Shown: positions 46,098 to 57,349 of the stretch, in pieces | Position numbering within the stretch: the first letter of the stretch is position 1 | How the letters are laid out: each line of letters starts with the position of its first letter | NCBI GenBank assembly: GCA_033439685.1 | Contig: JAUEDM010000005.1 | Coordinates: 1,798,001-1,862,000, forward strand | DNA from: Apodospora peruviana | Taxonomy: Eukaryota; Ascomycota; Sordariomycetes; Sordariales; Lasiosphaeriaceae | DNA: 64,000 bases | Direction of reading: 5' to 3' | Translations under genes and position numbers: made by a program | The notes under the pieces: generated by a model | Told to the model about the DNA's origin: nothing | Seen by the model: the letters and a program-made list of their open reading frames with translations, nothing else | Databases searched by the model: none

Positions 46098-47522
46098 ATG
46101 GCGAAAGACAAGAAGGAGAAAAAGCCCAAGGCAGCGGCTGTAATCAATAAGTCCACCAGCTCATCTACGCAACCGCCTGCACAGCTCCTGGATCTTGTCG
46201 AGACTTTCCTTTCCGATAACAAATTCACCGATGCCCACAACGCATTCACCAAGGAGCGTATTAAGAAGTTCCCCAAGTCCCGGAAGGAGACTGGCAAGGC
46301 GGGCGCTGGCGAGCACAACTCTCTGGTAACGGTCTTCCAATCATGGGAGACCTCATTGAACAACGGTGGAAGCGGAAACCTGCAAGTTGCCGTGGAGAAG
46401 GTCACAAAGGTTAGCAGCTCGAGCAGCAGTGGTGGCAGCGACGACGACAGCAGTAGCAGCAGTGAGTCCGATTCGTCAGACAGCGATGTAGATATGGAGG
46501 ATGTTGCCGCCCAGGACGCCGGGGATGGGTCCTCTAGCTCTGAGTCTAGTGACAGCAGCGACGATAGCGACAGTGACAGCGAAGGCGAGGAGGATGCGAA
46601 AAAGACAGCAAAGCCGGTTACAGCCGCCGCGAACCCGTTGAAACGCAAAGCTGCCTCGGAGAGCGACTCGTCCTCTTCTGACTCTTCGGACGATTCCAGC
46701 TCCGATGAGTCCAGTTCCGGCGAGGAGGCGCCGCCGGCAAAGAAAGCAAAGGTTGCCAGCTTTTCCTCGGGCTCCTCCTCCGAGTCTGATGCCAAGCCAG
46801 TCACCAAGAAGACCGCCCCAGTCGCTAAGAAGACCAAGAAGGCCGCTTCGAATTCCAGCTCAGGCTCGGATTCTTCCTCCGACTCCTCTTCCGACGGGTC
46901 ATCCTCAGACGAGTCTTCCTCCGACTCCTCTTTCGACGGGTCATCCTCAGACGAGTCTTCCTCTGACTCCGACTCCGACTCCGAATCGGAAGCCGAGCAG
47001 GCCGCCAAGGTTCCCCTGCCAGACGAGAGCTCTTCGTCAGGCTCAGACTCTTCTAGCGACAGCAGCAGTAGTGACGATTCATCGTCCGACTCCGACTCAG
47101 AGCCCGATGTCAAGACAAAGACAAAGACCAAGAAGACCAAGGCATTATCGCCAGCCCCCAATGGATCGGAATCCTCCGCTACTATCGGAAAAACCTCTCC
47201 CCAAATCTTCCCCGTCAGCGAGTTCGCACCCCTCCCGCCAAACCCGGAGGTCAGCGCCAACAACCGAGGAAAGGGCAAGGGGGCCGAGAAGCAGCCTATC
47301 CAGCCGTTCTCTCGCGTTAAAAGAGATATCAAGGTTGACCCGCGCTTTGCCGACAACAGCTTCAACACCGCCGCTCACGAGTGGGGTCAGAAGGCGCACG
47401 AGGACCTGATCGTCACCAAGGGCAAGGGCTTCACCAAGGAAAAGAACAAGAAGAAGAAGGGTAGCTATCGCGGAGGACGGATCGATACCGGCGCCATGAA
47501 TGGTATCAAGTTTGACGACTAG
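46098..47522 (+). CDS. srp40: Srp40/Nopp140 nucleolar phosphoprotein
   Basis: A single exon encodes 474 residues. The start is a lysine-rich MAKDKKEKKPK, then a LisH-like helical segment (residues about 30-75, LLDLVETFLSDNKFTDAHNAF). A long tract of Ser/Asp/Glu clusters separated by Lys/Pro/Ala-rich spacers (about 110-350) follows, the alternating acidic and basic pattern of Nopp140. The conserved SRP40 C-terminal domain (about 400-474, PFSRVKRDIKVDPRFADNSF then SYRGGRIDTGAMNGIKFDD) confirms the family. Nopp140/Srp40 is a chaperone of box C/D and H/ACA snoRNPs in the nucleolus and is massively phosphorylated by CK2. The start was placed at the ATG in GACCATGG context; an in-frame ATG at 45992 would add 35 residues. 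The antisense strand is also open for 438 codons because of codon composition, not because of a gene. Confidence 0.93.
   Translation: MAKDKKEKKPKAAAVINKSTSSSTQPPAQLLDLVETFLSDNKFTDAHNAFTKERIKKFPKSRKETGKAGAGEHNSLVTVFQSWETSLNNGGSGNLQVAVEKVTKVSSSSSSGGSDDDSSSSSESDSSDSDVDMEDVAAQDAGDGSSSSESSDSSDDSDSDSEGEEDAKKTAKPVTAAANPLKRKAASESDSSSSDSSDDSSSDESSSGEEAPPAKKAKVASFSSGSSSESDAKPVTKKTAPVAKKTKKAASNSSSGSDSSSDSSSDGSSSDESSSDSSFDGSSSDESSSDSDSDSESEAEQAAKVPLPDESSSSGSDSSSDSSSSDDSSSDSDSEPDVKTKTKTKKTKALSPAPNGSESSATIGKTSPQIFPVSEFAPLPPNPEVSANNRGKGKGAEKQPIQPFSRVKRDIKVDPRFADNSFNTAAHEWGQKAHEDLIVTKGKGFTKEKNKKKKGSYRGGRIDTGAMNGIKFDD
46892..46975 (+). repeat. Tandem 42-nt duplication inside srp40
   Basis: Two near-identical copies start at 46892 and 46934, 14 codons apart, within the Ser/Asp tract. 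The second begins with Phe in place of Ser, the only aromatic residue in this tract. It preserves the reading frame. Confidence 0.75.
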
Positions 47523-48296
47523 ATCTCGGAGATGTGGCAGAGGGGCCGGTAGTGGCGACTAGGACGTTGCAGCGCCGCTTGGTCAGGACGAGGAAGAGGA
47601 TAATGAATGTAAAGAGGCGATTCGTCAAGTTATCGACCAGGTTAGGGAAAAGAAGATAAGGGAAGCGGATGATTGCCTTGAACGCATCCAAATACGACCT
47701 GAAAAGCGAGAAAGCGTTCTCGCTTTCTTTCAGCATGTCAGGGAGAGATTACGCGAACCTTTGAGGACGGGCTGCGCTGCAGGTCCGCTTCAATCTCGAT
47801 AACAAAACTCAGGAATAGAGGGGCCGTTCGTTGGCTCGGTCAGGGGTGGAAAAGTATCAATAGCAGTTCTTTTTTTCTTCTTTCTTTTTCTTGTTCGTGG
47901 AAGACGTTGACATTGTTGTTGCAGCAAGATACCTGAGCGTGGTCAGTATCGGCGCCTGGTTATACCTCTATGTTTTGTTTATTTGTTTGGAGTGACGGGC
48001 GGTGGTTGTGTTGTTAGATGACCTGGGTAGATAAAAATAAGACGGCCGAGTTAGAATAGGTAAAGAACGGGGCGATAAACAAAATAAAAATACAAAAGTC
48101 AGATACTTGTGATGTTACATATGGTTGAGCTGGTTCGATCTATGGTCGTTTGGTAGGACAAAACATCAAGGCACTCTGAGTTAGATTGCCTGGAGATGGT
48201 CTCGAAATAAGAACGAAACCAACCAAACACCCTCCTCACCCGGAAAGAAAAGAAAAAGAGTCTGTGCCAGACGAAGAAAGCAAAAGTATAATCAAA
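47523..48296. other. 3' flank of srp40, no gene
   Basis: T-rich tract at about 47870-47895 and no supported frame. Ends at the tRNA gene. Confidence 0.5.
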
Positions 48297-48424
48297 TGAC
48301 TGGGGCGCGATTCGAACGCGCGCCTCTTTCGAGACTAGAAATCACCTCGCCATTATTGTTACGAAGAAGAAAGCTTTGAAGGTTTTCTTGAGTCTAGCGC
48401 CTTAGACCGCTCGGCCACCCAGCC
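48297..48424 (-). tRNA. tRNA-Leu (anticodon CAA) with a 46-nt intron
   Basis: Read on the minus strand, the acceptor stem GGCTGGG pairs with CCCAGTC and is followed by discriminator A. The D-arm region GGCCGAGCGGTCTAAGGCGC is the conserved leucine A-box pattern. The anticodon stem CTAGA/TCTAG encloses loop CTCAAG with anticodon CAA at 48390-48388. An intron of about 46 nt (48386-48341) follows position 37, as in yeast tRNA-Leu(CAA). A long variable arm and the B box GTTCGAATC complete it. Mature length is about 82 nt. It reads UUG codons. Confidence 0.95.
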
Positions 48425-51400
48425 TGAATTTCTGTTTGATGGAGGTTTGTGCAAGTATATCCACTCTATCACTGCAGTCCTGGATGTGGATGTCACTGTC
48501 ACAGGACTCCACAGCCACGGAAGTTATTTTTCCGTCAATGTTTTGTCATGTAGATTTTATGGATTGTATTGTATATAGTTCATTCTAGGGATTATTAGGT
48601 ACCTGCTAGTTAGGTAGAGAACATATCGGGCTTTTCGGTATGTCATGGGGATGGAGACATCACCACTGGCAGCATTAGGTTTGAAATCAAGACGCACATA
48701 GATTAGTTCCGGTATCCAAACTCAAGAATTGATGATGGTTCATAGGTAAACTGAACTGCATGGTACTCTTACATCTGCTTGATGATTAACAGATGTGGCT
48801 ATAAGAAATACGGAGTTAGTGCCAAGGGTGTTTGATAAAATCAAGACTCGGAATTTTTCACGACTCAATTCAACTAGAATGAACAACATGATACACAAAT
48901 GCGCCACACGAGGTTGAAAATCAAAAACACAATCAAATCTCTATTTCCATTCCCATATCGATTTCGATGTTGTCAATCGCTTTGGTTGACTGGAGTTTGA
49001 CAATCGCAGGCAGTCGTCAACACAGCACCCACCCCCCTTTTTCTCCCAAGTTTGTCCTTTCTGCCGGTTTTCACCTCACGCTTTTTGGCCTACAGCACAG
49101 AGACTGTGAGACGCACGCAGTTTAAAATTTATTTCATGCCTTCATCTGTTTTTTTCCTACAAAGATAGGTGTTTGTTAGCGGATAGACGCATCTCAGTCT
49201 TTTGCCGTGCAGTGATCTTGCTTGATAGTTCCGCAGGACTAGGTCTTCGAAAAGACCAATGTAGCAATCTCATGAAACCTAAAACTCAAGTCAGCCATAC
49301 TCATCGTATATTAGTCCGGCTTCTATGACGTTGTTTGTGGGGTGAGCCGAGTGTTCCTTGACTTGAGCTTACTCTTGAAAGATTCCGTTGCTTGGACCTT
49401 GGTTGACCATGTTTGCCGGACGTATGCCTAGAAACAACTCAATCGAGTGCAAAATGGTGTACCGTCCTCGATAGTGCAACCACCAAAGAAGTGCCATGAG
49501 GTGGTCTGACAAAGGACTACCCCCGAGGGCTGTCTTGCGTTAGCCCTGCTGCTATTTCACTTCACGCCCCACAACAAGGTGAACAGCAGATCGGGTGAAC
49601 GGCGAGGCATACTTGACTAGCAGCATATTTTTGACGTCTTTAAGCTCCGTTTGAATTATGGGAGCGCGAACAGCAGAATAGGAGGACTAGGTTCAAATCC
49701 AGGGTGGCGATGTCTGAGTCCATATCGGCAGCTCCCGATCGTCATGGTCCCAACCCATCTCCGATGGACCACGATTCTGGGGTGATGAATTGGGCAGTTC
49801 CATATTGGCTGTGCCCTGCTCATCGGATTGGATGGAAAACGAGTTAAGTCCCTTAGGAATAGGATATCCGGCAGATGTCTAGGCTGAAAGGGCAGCGGAC
49901 GTAAAACGGCAGCTTTAGTTCAGGGCAGCAACCTGACGCAACCTGGAAGTACTTCTTGGGATGTAAATGATATTTCAGCGATGAGACTGCAAGTGATCGC
50001 GGAGGGGAAATCGGCATCAGCATAGGCATAGGCGGCAAAACCGAGTTGGCGCCGGCAGTTCAAAGACAAAGGAGGAGACACTGTCAAATTTAGAATTCAA
50101 TCTCGGCTTTGAACACCGCAGCCGTCGGGGGTGATGCCTTGTAGTGAGCCAGGCAGTGCCAGGAACCCGCTAGAACGGAGGAAGACAGGATGGAAAGGTC
50201 ATGTGCAAGGCATCATCCTCATCGACCACCATAGGTGCTCAAAGCTCGACAGATGGCGGGGTTGTAACGTGGCACACCCTATATCGTGGGTCAGGAACAT
50301 CTGTTTTGCTAAGTAGCAAGCCCACATCAGGGGCCACATGCTAGGTTTCGATATCATCCCACGTGGAATCCGGATGAACCGTGAACGAGGCTGTACCGGT
50401 GGGTGATGCCTTGGCTGCCTGATGGGGGAACCGAAGCGTGGTCATGTAACGCGATGTAATCCGTAGAACTATGACTGCGCCCAAGATTATATGGGAATAA
50501 GCTGGGGAAGAGGCCTCAGAAGTGGTGGCCGATGGGAAAGGCAGAGTCCACGGTGTGGTTCACGAGCAGATCGTCCCCGTACAACCCTAACCCTACAGGT
50601 TCGTGACAGCCTGAGGTTGGATCAGCCACAGTGCTCCCAGGCCGGTGGTTCGAAGTCTGACGTTTCAGAGTTTGTGATTGGGATATATCGAAATATGGGG
50701 GTGTCGAACGCAGATATTTGGACGATGCTCTGACAGTAGACCCATTTGCGGTGGCTGAGGCTCTGGTAGCCTAATTGTGCCATGGAGGGAACACGGGTGG
50801 TGTGGAGCATGACTCGGACCTGTCAAACACAGCAAAAGCGACGTCTGATGGGAACCCATGGATGAAAATAATGTCATTTCCAAAGTCATTCGGCATTGTC
50901 ACCGAGATTACGGAGATGATGAAGGAGGTCAATGTGGCTGAACTCCGTGGATATGGAGCTAGCCGTCGGAGTTGAGGCGGCCTAGTTGCTTGAGGGCTCA
51001 GAGCCTCAGTTAGCCACTGGTGTGAGCCTGTTGGGGAGACATGTTGCCAACGGAAATCCGATGACTTGGTCGCGAGAAAGCTGCTTGTGATTGATGATAT
51101 TTGGCACCAACATCTCATGGACAGCTTGCGGTTTGCAGTGGGCCGTCAGGTCTGCACTGTCGTCATCAGTCATTGCCGGCGGTGAGAGACGAAAAGCCTG
51201 TCTCGTATCGATCGAGCTCGAAAGAAACTCAGAAAAAAGATGAGACGATACGGAATAAAGATGTGAATAGACTCAAACCTGAGCGACAAGTGCAAACACA
51301 ACCGTGTCGGACTTGGCTTGGGACAAAGTGGTTTGGTTGTTAGGAGAAATGCAAGGCTGGATGTTGCAACGAGAAAGCGGTTCTTTGTCCAATCACAAAA

Positions 51401-52022
51401 GATGAGGCGCAGCCGGCACGCCCGGACACAGCTCTCCAGCCCCAAGTTGAGTTGGGGCCGGTGGTTGGAGCGCAAGCGGCCATCGGCCAGGCAGGCTACA
51501 GGGCGCCTGAGTAACCCGTACCTGAGTGGCAGTTCTGGCATGGGCAGGCTTCCTCGTCACCCGGGGATTCTGAGGTGAGTGAGCGGCCAACCGCTCCCGG
51601 GACCCGTGATTGTTTCAAGCTTCATCTTCGAATTAACTGCGATTCGCCCGCCAACTAAAGTACACCTGAATGCCTCCACTCCGGATTAAATATAACAGTA
51701 TCTTACGATCCTCACTCCTCCGGCCCGAGCGGTACATCGCCATCTCATTATCATAACTGTGACTCCGCCCATACTTGTAACGCCTACCGCCAACGCAAAC
51801 CAACTCAGCTTTGAAGGCTCACGAGGCTCCCAACATCTCATCTCATATTTGTCGCATCACATCGGCAAAACACCAACCGACTGTTGCTCATTTCGCGCCC
51901 ACGCACAGAGCGAGCGCACACTGCAATCAGTCCGATCGCAGACTCACAATTACTCACCCGCTCGGCAGTACCGCATGGTGCGTTGGTCGATAGGCCATCG
52001 GCGCGAACGAAGGCGCGACCAC
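48425..52022. other. Intergenic, no gene recognised
   Basis: About 3.6 kb. Only short, overlapping frames without domains were found (the longest are 123 codons at 51170-51541 minus and 115 at 50771-51118 minus). A two-copy telomere-type motif, CCCTAACCCTA, lies at 50585-50595. The right end is the promoter and leader of the deaminase-like gene. Confidence 0.45.
50585..50595 (+). repeat. Two-copy telomere-type motif CCCTAACCCTA
   Basis: Nearly two copies of CCCTAA, the complement of the fungal telomere repeat TTAGGG, in a non-coding region far from any visible chromosome end. Too short to be a telomere fusion; it could be a telo-box regulatory motif or chance. Confidence 0.6.
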
Positions 52023-54213
52023 ATGGGCATAAATTGCAGCTCCGCCCAGGACGACTCGGACAGTCATGTTGAAAAGGATACGCAAACGGCCGACCAAGCT
52101 CCTGCGAAAATTGTCAAGACACCCCGCCACGATTGCCCTCCGCGAACCATGGCTGACCAAAGCCACAGACCTCACAATGCCCCCTCCGCCCAGCACAGCG
52201 ACGCCCAGTATGACCTCGTTAAGGCATACGATCAGGTTCTCACTAACCGGATCGCGTCTGCCAACTCAGCGAACCTCACCAAATCCAAAACCAGGAAGAG
52301 CAAGTCCAGATTAGCATTCAGGGACAGCAAGCCCAACCTACCGCCAGATGCCATCTACGACACGACAGACGCGTATCAAGATGCGCGCAAGCAAGTCCAG
52401 GAGCGTGAAGGTACACTCAACTTCGATTTCATGTGCAGGAGTAGAGCTCCCGACCATGAGAAGCGGGCCGACGAAATCTTGCAGCTAGTAAAACAAAAAG
52501 ACATCAGAGACGTCTACGGGCCTGCAGAACCCAGGATGGGCTATGGTGGCCAAGAGCATCCCAGGTTCTTTGGCGACCACTTTCTCTCCAATGCCGATTT
52601 GATCGAGCAAACGGAGCTCTTCAAGATCTCCCGCAAGATGCCCAAAGGCGCTCATCTCCACATTCACTTCAACGCCAACCTGTTACCAAACGTCCTGGTC
52701 GACATCGCCAAGGACATGCCGCACATGTACATCATGAGCAACGTGCCGTTAGTGACAGAAGACGAGGGGCCCTCTGGGTTTGACCGGTGCAAGATTCAGT
52801 TCAGCATCCTGAGCGCTGAACGGATCGAGACGGTGCACGACGGCAAACAGAGCCTCTTTGAGACGGACTACAAGCCCAAGCGGGCGATGCCGTTCAAGCA
52901 GTTCTGCGACGAGTTTCAGGAGCACTATAACACGGCTCACGGTAAAGAGGCTGGGGACCGCGAGGTAACAGTCGACACCTGGCTTCGCAACAAGCTGGTC
53001 TTTCAGGAAGAGGAAGCCTACAACTGGCTCCAGACGGCCGAGGGAGCATGGGAAAAGTTCAACGGCCGCACGCAAATGATGAAGGGTCTCTTCAACTACA
53101 AGAAGGCGTACAGCATATACACGAAGCTCTGCATGGAGGAGTTTGCCGACGACAATATCCAGTACGCCGAGATTCGGCCCAACTTCATGGCGACCAACCA
53201 GGTCTGGTTGGACGACGGATCGGCACAGATCGACAATGAGGGTATCGTGCAGCTTATCATTGAGGAGTACGAAAATTTTCAGAGGACTCACAGAAACAGC
53301 ATCCTGAAGGGGCTAAAGATCATATACTGCACGCCGCGGTCGTTTGAGCCAGAGAAGGTGGCTGCCAGCTTGGCGGAGTGCCTGAGGTTCAAGAAGGACT
53401 ATCCCGGATGGATAGCTGGTACGTTTTCTCTCACTCACCTTTGACTGACTAAGGAGAAAAGGGCAACTGACTTTGAGAAAAACAGGCTTCGACCTAGTAG
53501 GCGAAGAGTCCAAGGGAAACCCCCTAAAGGACTTTGTCCCGCAGTTCTTGGAGTTCAAGAAGAACTGCAGAGCAGAAGGGGTCGATATCCCGTTTCTGTT
53601 CCACTGCGGTGAGACGCTGGACATCGGGACCGACACCGACGGTAATCTTGTCGATGCTCTGCTGCTGGGCTCGAAGCGGATCGGGCACGGGTTCGCGCTG
53701 TCGCGGCACCCGTACATCATGGAGCAGATGAAGAAGCGCGATATTTGTGTCGAGGTGTGTCCGATCTCGAACGAGATTCTTGGGTTGACGCCGCGGATGA
53801 ATGGGCACGCGGTGTATAGCCTGCTGGCGCACAATGTGCACTGTACTGTTAGTACGGATAATGGCACGCTTTTTAGGTTTGTTTATACCATGTTTTTTTG
53901 TTTTTTTGAGGGAGAGAAAAGTTTTTAGCTGACATTTTGGTAAAACAGATCGCGGCTCAGTCACGACTTTTACCAGACCATGGCGGGCAAGTCGGACATG
54001 ACGCTGCATGGCTGGCGGCAGCTGATCGAGTGGAGCATTGAGCACTCGTGCATGGAGCTAGAGATGAAGGCTGAGGTGTATGGTGCGTGGGAGAAGATGT
54101 GGGAAGGGTTCTGTCGGTGGATTGATAAGGAATATGGGGATCTCTTGACGGCCACCAATGATGCCGATGGGGATGCCATCATGAACGAAGGAGGAAGTGC
54201 GAGGACTCCTTGA
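52023..54213 (+). CDS. Adenosine deaminase-related (ADGF/CECR1-type) metal-dependent hydrolase
   Basis: Exons 52023-53418, 53486-53876 and 53949-54213 encode 683 residues. The zinc-dependent deaminase barrel is clear: MPKGAHLHIHFNA (H213, H215), FHCGE (H505, E508, the zinc-water activating pair), RIGHGFAL and STDNGTLF (D590). The order and length of the long N-terminal section match adenosine deaminase-related growth factors rather than classic ADA or yeast adenine deaminase. The position after the metal-binding Asp, normally Asp in the SDDP motif of this superfamily, is N591. Purine nucleoside deamination is therefore probable but not certain. No signal peptide is seen, unlike secreted animal ADGFs, so a cytosolic or membrane-associated protein is more likely. 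The start is uncertain: the ATG at 52023 begins MGINCSS, an N-myristoylation-like sequence; an ATG in better context at 52149 would give 641 residues. Confidence 0.85.
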
Positions 54214-55615
54214 TCTCACCCTTTGCCATTGATGTGATGGGTGGATGGTCAGGCAGGGTATTGCCAACGAAGATTTTGTTCCTTTGGGGAGTCTCTCATA
54301 CCCGTGGGGTTTTGGTTGGGCTTGGTTTCTCATGAATGATGCTGGGAACAGACGATGGGTTCTATGATTGATACCTTTGTTTCTCGTTTGGTTGAGCGTG
54401 TGAGAGAGGCACACATGAGCGAGAGAGTAAATGATGGCGATGATTTTGATGATTGGCATATTCTTTGTTTCTCTATCTTTCGTTTCTAAGTAGCCGCAAG
54501 GCTATGGATACATCTGGTAATTTGTTTCTCGCACGATTTTCTGTGCCCAAACTTTGTTCGTTTCCCCGTCTTGGTATATGCTTCCTCATACTATACATGT
54601 TCGGGGCTTGGCGTTTTATAATATAAATGAGAGTACTGGGAGGAAATAAATGGGAATCGTTCGAGGAATTTTTGATGGTTTTAATCTTTTCTAACCAGAC
54701 ATCACGATTATGTGAGTTGTCGAAAGCTATTTGGTTTTGGAGGAGTGTTCTATACCAGTTTTCGCTTGCTCTCACATTTTCACATAATACCAGCAACCAG
54801 AAAGACAACTCATCCTTCTCGTCAGATTGTGACCTATCAGTTTCCTCACTTCACCACAGATGAGGAGCCGATAGACGACACACCAGAGCCTCGTCTCACA
54901 CTGCGGGGAAGTGAGAGGAGAGATGGTGAGAGGACCGGGGGTGGGTTGCCAAGTTCACTGCATCAGCCTCTCAGCTGTGATGGAGGGGAATGTGTGACCA
55001 GTATTGGGTACTCCGTACCGCGTTGCCCAACTCAGCCACCCTGCAACATGACATTTTTATTGCTTGATCCAAGCAGCCGCCGCAGCTCGACGATCATGGA
55101 ACAGACCGCTTTCCAGGTTGTTGAGCCGTCTGACTGGTTGGATTCAAGCTTTGAGAATTCTCACTTCATCTTCATTTCTGTGGACATTGTTGTTTCAATC
55201 GTGCTTTGTATATCTATGATTTTTGGTTTAATCTTGCCTTTTTTATATACCTACTTGTTGATCACGTCGCCGCCAATTGCGCTTGCCAAGCGAAAATAAG
55301 GACCCCAGACTTGTGTTACCCATCCTCATCGCAAGGCTCCGGCTGCAGTGCGCTCTTGCCTTGAGTGAAGAACACGCACCGGACCGGGCAAGAACGATCT
55401 CTTCTCAAAAGAAGACGGCCTGACGGAAACAGCTGCACACTATCGGAAGTAGCTTACCTCCTGGTACCAACAGGACCGGTCCCGTTGTTCGTTAGGTTCT
55501 TTCCTCGACCGACAAGTTGCAGTTCTCCCCTTCCGGCCCCCACTGGGCAGGCGTAAAGAGTCCAATCCCGTCCCCGACGGCTGACGCAGCCTAACTCGGC
55601 ATAGGTAGCCATATC
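54214..55615. other. Intergenic, no gene recognised
   Basis: 3' flank of the deaminase-like gene and promoter of the membrane protein gene. A 195-codon plus frame (54712-55299) ends in a hydrophobic stretch but is otherwise random-looking. Confidence 0.45.
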
Positions 55616-57349
55616 ATGGCCGATGGGTCAGGGGACGGCGCCGGCCCGCCGCCGGGCATCCTCTCATGGTTCCCATGGGGCCAGCAAGACCTCCCCGGAT
55701 GGCGCTTCGACGTCATCACGCTACTGGCCGTTATCGGCGAGGGCAGCGTCGCCGAGCACGCCGCGACCATCACCTCGTCGACGCTCTGCTTGCTCCCGCG
55801 CATAATCCCGGCGCCGCAGGCACTGCTCAGACCCACCCGCCCGCAGAGGCTGCCCGAGGTGACGGCCAAGATGTCTGGGGTATACGGCGGGACCGTGCTG
55901 GACACCGTCGGTTTCTTTGCCAATATCATTCACCCGCTCGAGGACCTCAAGCCGTTTGCGTTCAAGGTGCTTGAGATCAAGCATACGCATCTTGTGGAGG
56001 CGTATGATTGCCACGGGCAGTCCAAACCTAAAGGGAGAGGGCGGCTCTGGTTTCCCTGGTTGGGGAGGACCAGGCCCAAAAAAGTTGCAGAAAGTAGGCC
56101 CGGCATGGCGCCGTCTGCCGGGACGGGGATGGGCTTGACTGAAAAGTCAGCGGAACAGCAAGCGGTGGGCTCGACGCCAGCTGCTGCTGCTGTTGCTGCT
56201 GCTAGTACCCCTGCTGTAACAGTCACAAAAGATGGTGTTGGCCCCAACAGCAACAGTAATAATGACAAGAGCACAAGCAGCGGCAGCAATCACAAAGAAG
56301 ATAATACCCTGTCCAGCCCGACAACCACCACCGCAAACCATCTCCATCACGCCGAGCTAGGACAAGCCCCGCGAGCCCTCCAGAAATCCGCCACCCTGTC
56401 CGAAAAGTTCACCGACGTGCTGACCAACCCGACCATGGTCAACTCGGAGGAGCGCTACACTGTCCCGCCGGCGCTCTACTCCCCGATCCACATCATCTCG
56501 TTCGTGTCGTTCCTGCTGACCATCGCGCTGATCGCTATGGCGGCGATCTGGAAGGACGGCACCGCCATCGTTGCGATCCTGCTCATTTCACTGGCTAGCA
56601 GCGTGGTCGGCTATGCGTCCTGGTGGCGGCCGCTGCTGATGAATCGGCGCACGACCAACAAAGTCCCAAAAGGCGACGTGGTCATCCGCACGCGCGAGGG
56701 CGCTTTTGTCTTGATTCGGTGTACTGAGGAGGTCGCCCGAGAATTATATTCGGGAACCGAGGAGTGCCAGTACGTATCCACAAAATACCACCGCGCCTTC
56801 ATGGGCCTCGGCATGGTCCTGCTGATGGTGGCGGTCGTGCTGCTCGGCAACTGCGGGTGGAACAGCCAGGTGTTTATCGGCGGGGCGTATATTTTTCTGA
56901 ACGGGGTGTACTGGGTCATGGGTCTGCTGCCGCACGAGTACTTTTGGGATTTGAGTCGGTATAGGTGTGTTGATATTACGCCCGAGGACGCCAAGAGGGC
57001 GGATAAACCGACCTCCGAAGATCCGCGGGAGGGCACGCCGAGTTTTACACGGACGCTGTGGTACGCTATTCGGGAAACGGGGCGCGGCGCGTGGGTGGAT
57101 CGGAGCGGCGCGCTGCCTGGGACGGACCAGTGGAAGAAGTGGCGCGACGAGGCTGTGCGCGCGGCCTGGAGAGGGGAACGCGACTGGAAGGCTGTCAAGA
57201 GGAAAAATGATATTATGAAGGAGGATTTGGATCAGACTTTGCTTGAGCCCGGGGTGGACGGGATGATGGAACGTGTCGACGAGGCGGAGCAGAGGGCGCC
57301 GCTTTTGGAGGTGCAGCCTATAAGGAGGCAAGGGACGTTTTCAGGTTGA
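55616..57349 (+). CDS. Conserved fungal integral membrane protein, unknown function
   Basis: A single exon encodes 577 residues. A conserved-looking N-terminal block (FDVITLLAVIGEGSVAEHAA, about 31-50, then PQRLPEVTAKMSGVYGG) is followed by a low-complexity Ala/Ser/Thr/Asn linker (about 165-260). A membrane region has two hydrophobic hairpins: about 288-335 (IISFVSFLLTIALIAMAAIW and VAILLISLASSVVGYASWW) and about 397-442 (LGMVLLMVAVVLLGNCGW and IFLNGVYWVMGLLP). Between them lies a compact domain (GDVVIRTREGAFVLIRCTEE..R.LY). The C-terminal 130 residues are soluble and charged, with WYAIRETG and WKKWRDEAVRAA. I recognise the general type from filamentous ascomycete genomes but know no function. 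High G+C and codon use similar to nuo51 support a real, expressed gene. The start is the first ATG of the frame. Confidence 0.8.
   Translation: MADGSGDGAGPPPGILSWFPWGQQDLPGWRFDVITLLAVIGEGSVAEHAATITSSTLCLLPRIIPAPQALLRPTRPQRLPEVTAKMSGVYGGTVLDTVGFFANIIHPLEDLKPFAFKVLEIKHTHLVEAYDCHGQSKPKGRGRLWFPWLGRTRPKKVAESRPGMAPSAGTGMGLTEKSAEQQAVGSTPAAAAVAAASTPAVTVTKDGVGPNSNSNNDKSTSSGSNHKEDNTLSSPTTTTANHLHHAELGQAPRALQKSATLSEKFTDVLTNPTMVNSEERYTVPPALYSPIHIISFVSFLLTIALIAMAAIWKDGTAIVAILLISLASSVVGYASWWRPLLMNRRTTNKVPKGDVVIRTREGAFVLIRCTEEVARELYSGTEECQYVSTKYHRAFMGLGMVLLMVAVVLLGNCGWNSQVFIGGAYIFLNGVYWVMGLLPHEYFWDLSRYRCVDITPEDAKRADKPTSEDPREGTPSFTRTLWYAIRETGRGAWVDRSGALPGTDQWKKWRDEAVRAAWRGERDWKAVKRKNDIMKEDLDQTLLEPGVDGMMERVDEAEQRAPLLEVQPIRRQGTFSG

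Noticed and set aside
46052..47368. 438-codon minus-strand open frame across srp40
   Set aside because: It is the antisense of Ser/Asp/Glu codon repeats (TCC, GAC, GAG and similar), which leaves few stops. The sense frame has the conserved Srp40 C-terminal domain.
49640..49700. tRNA-like T-arm GGTTCAAATCC
   Set aside because: The flanking bases do not form a T stem and no acceptor stem, D arm or anticodon arm could be found.
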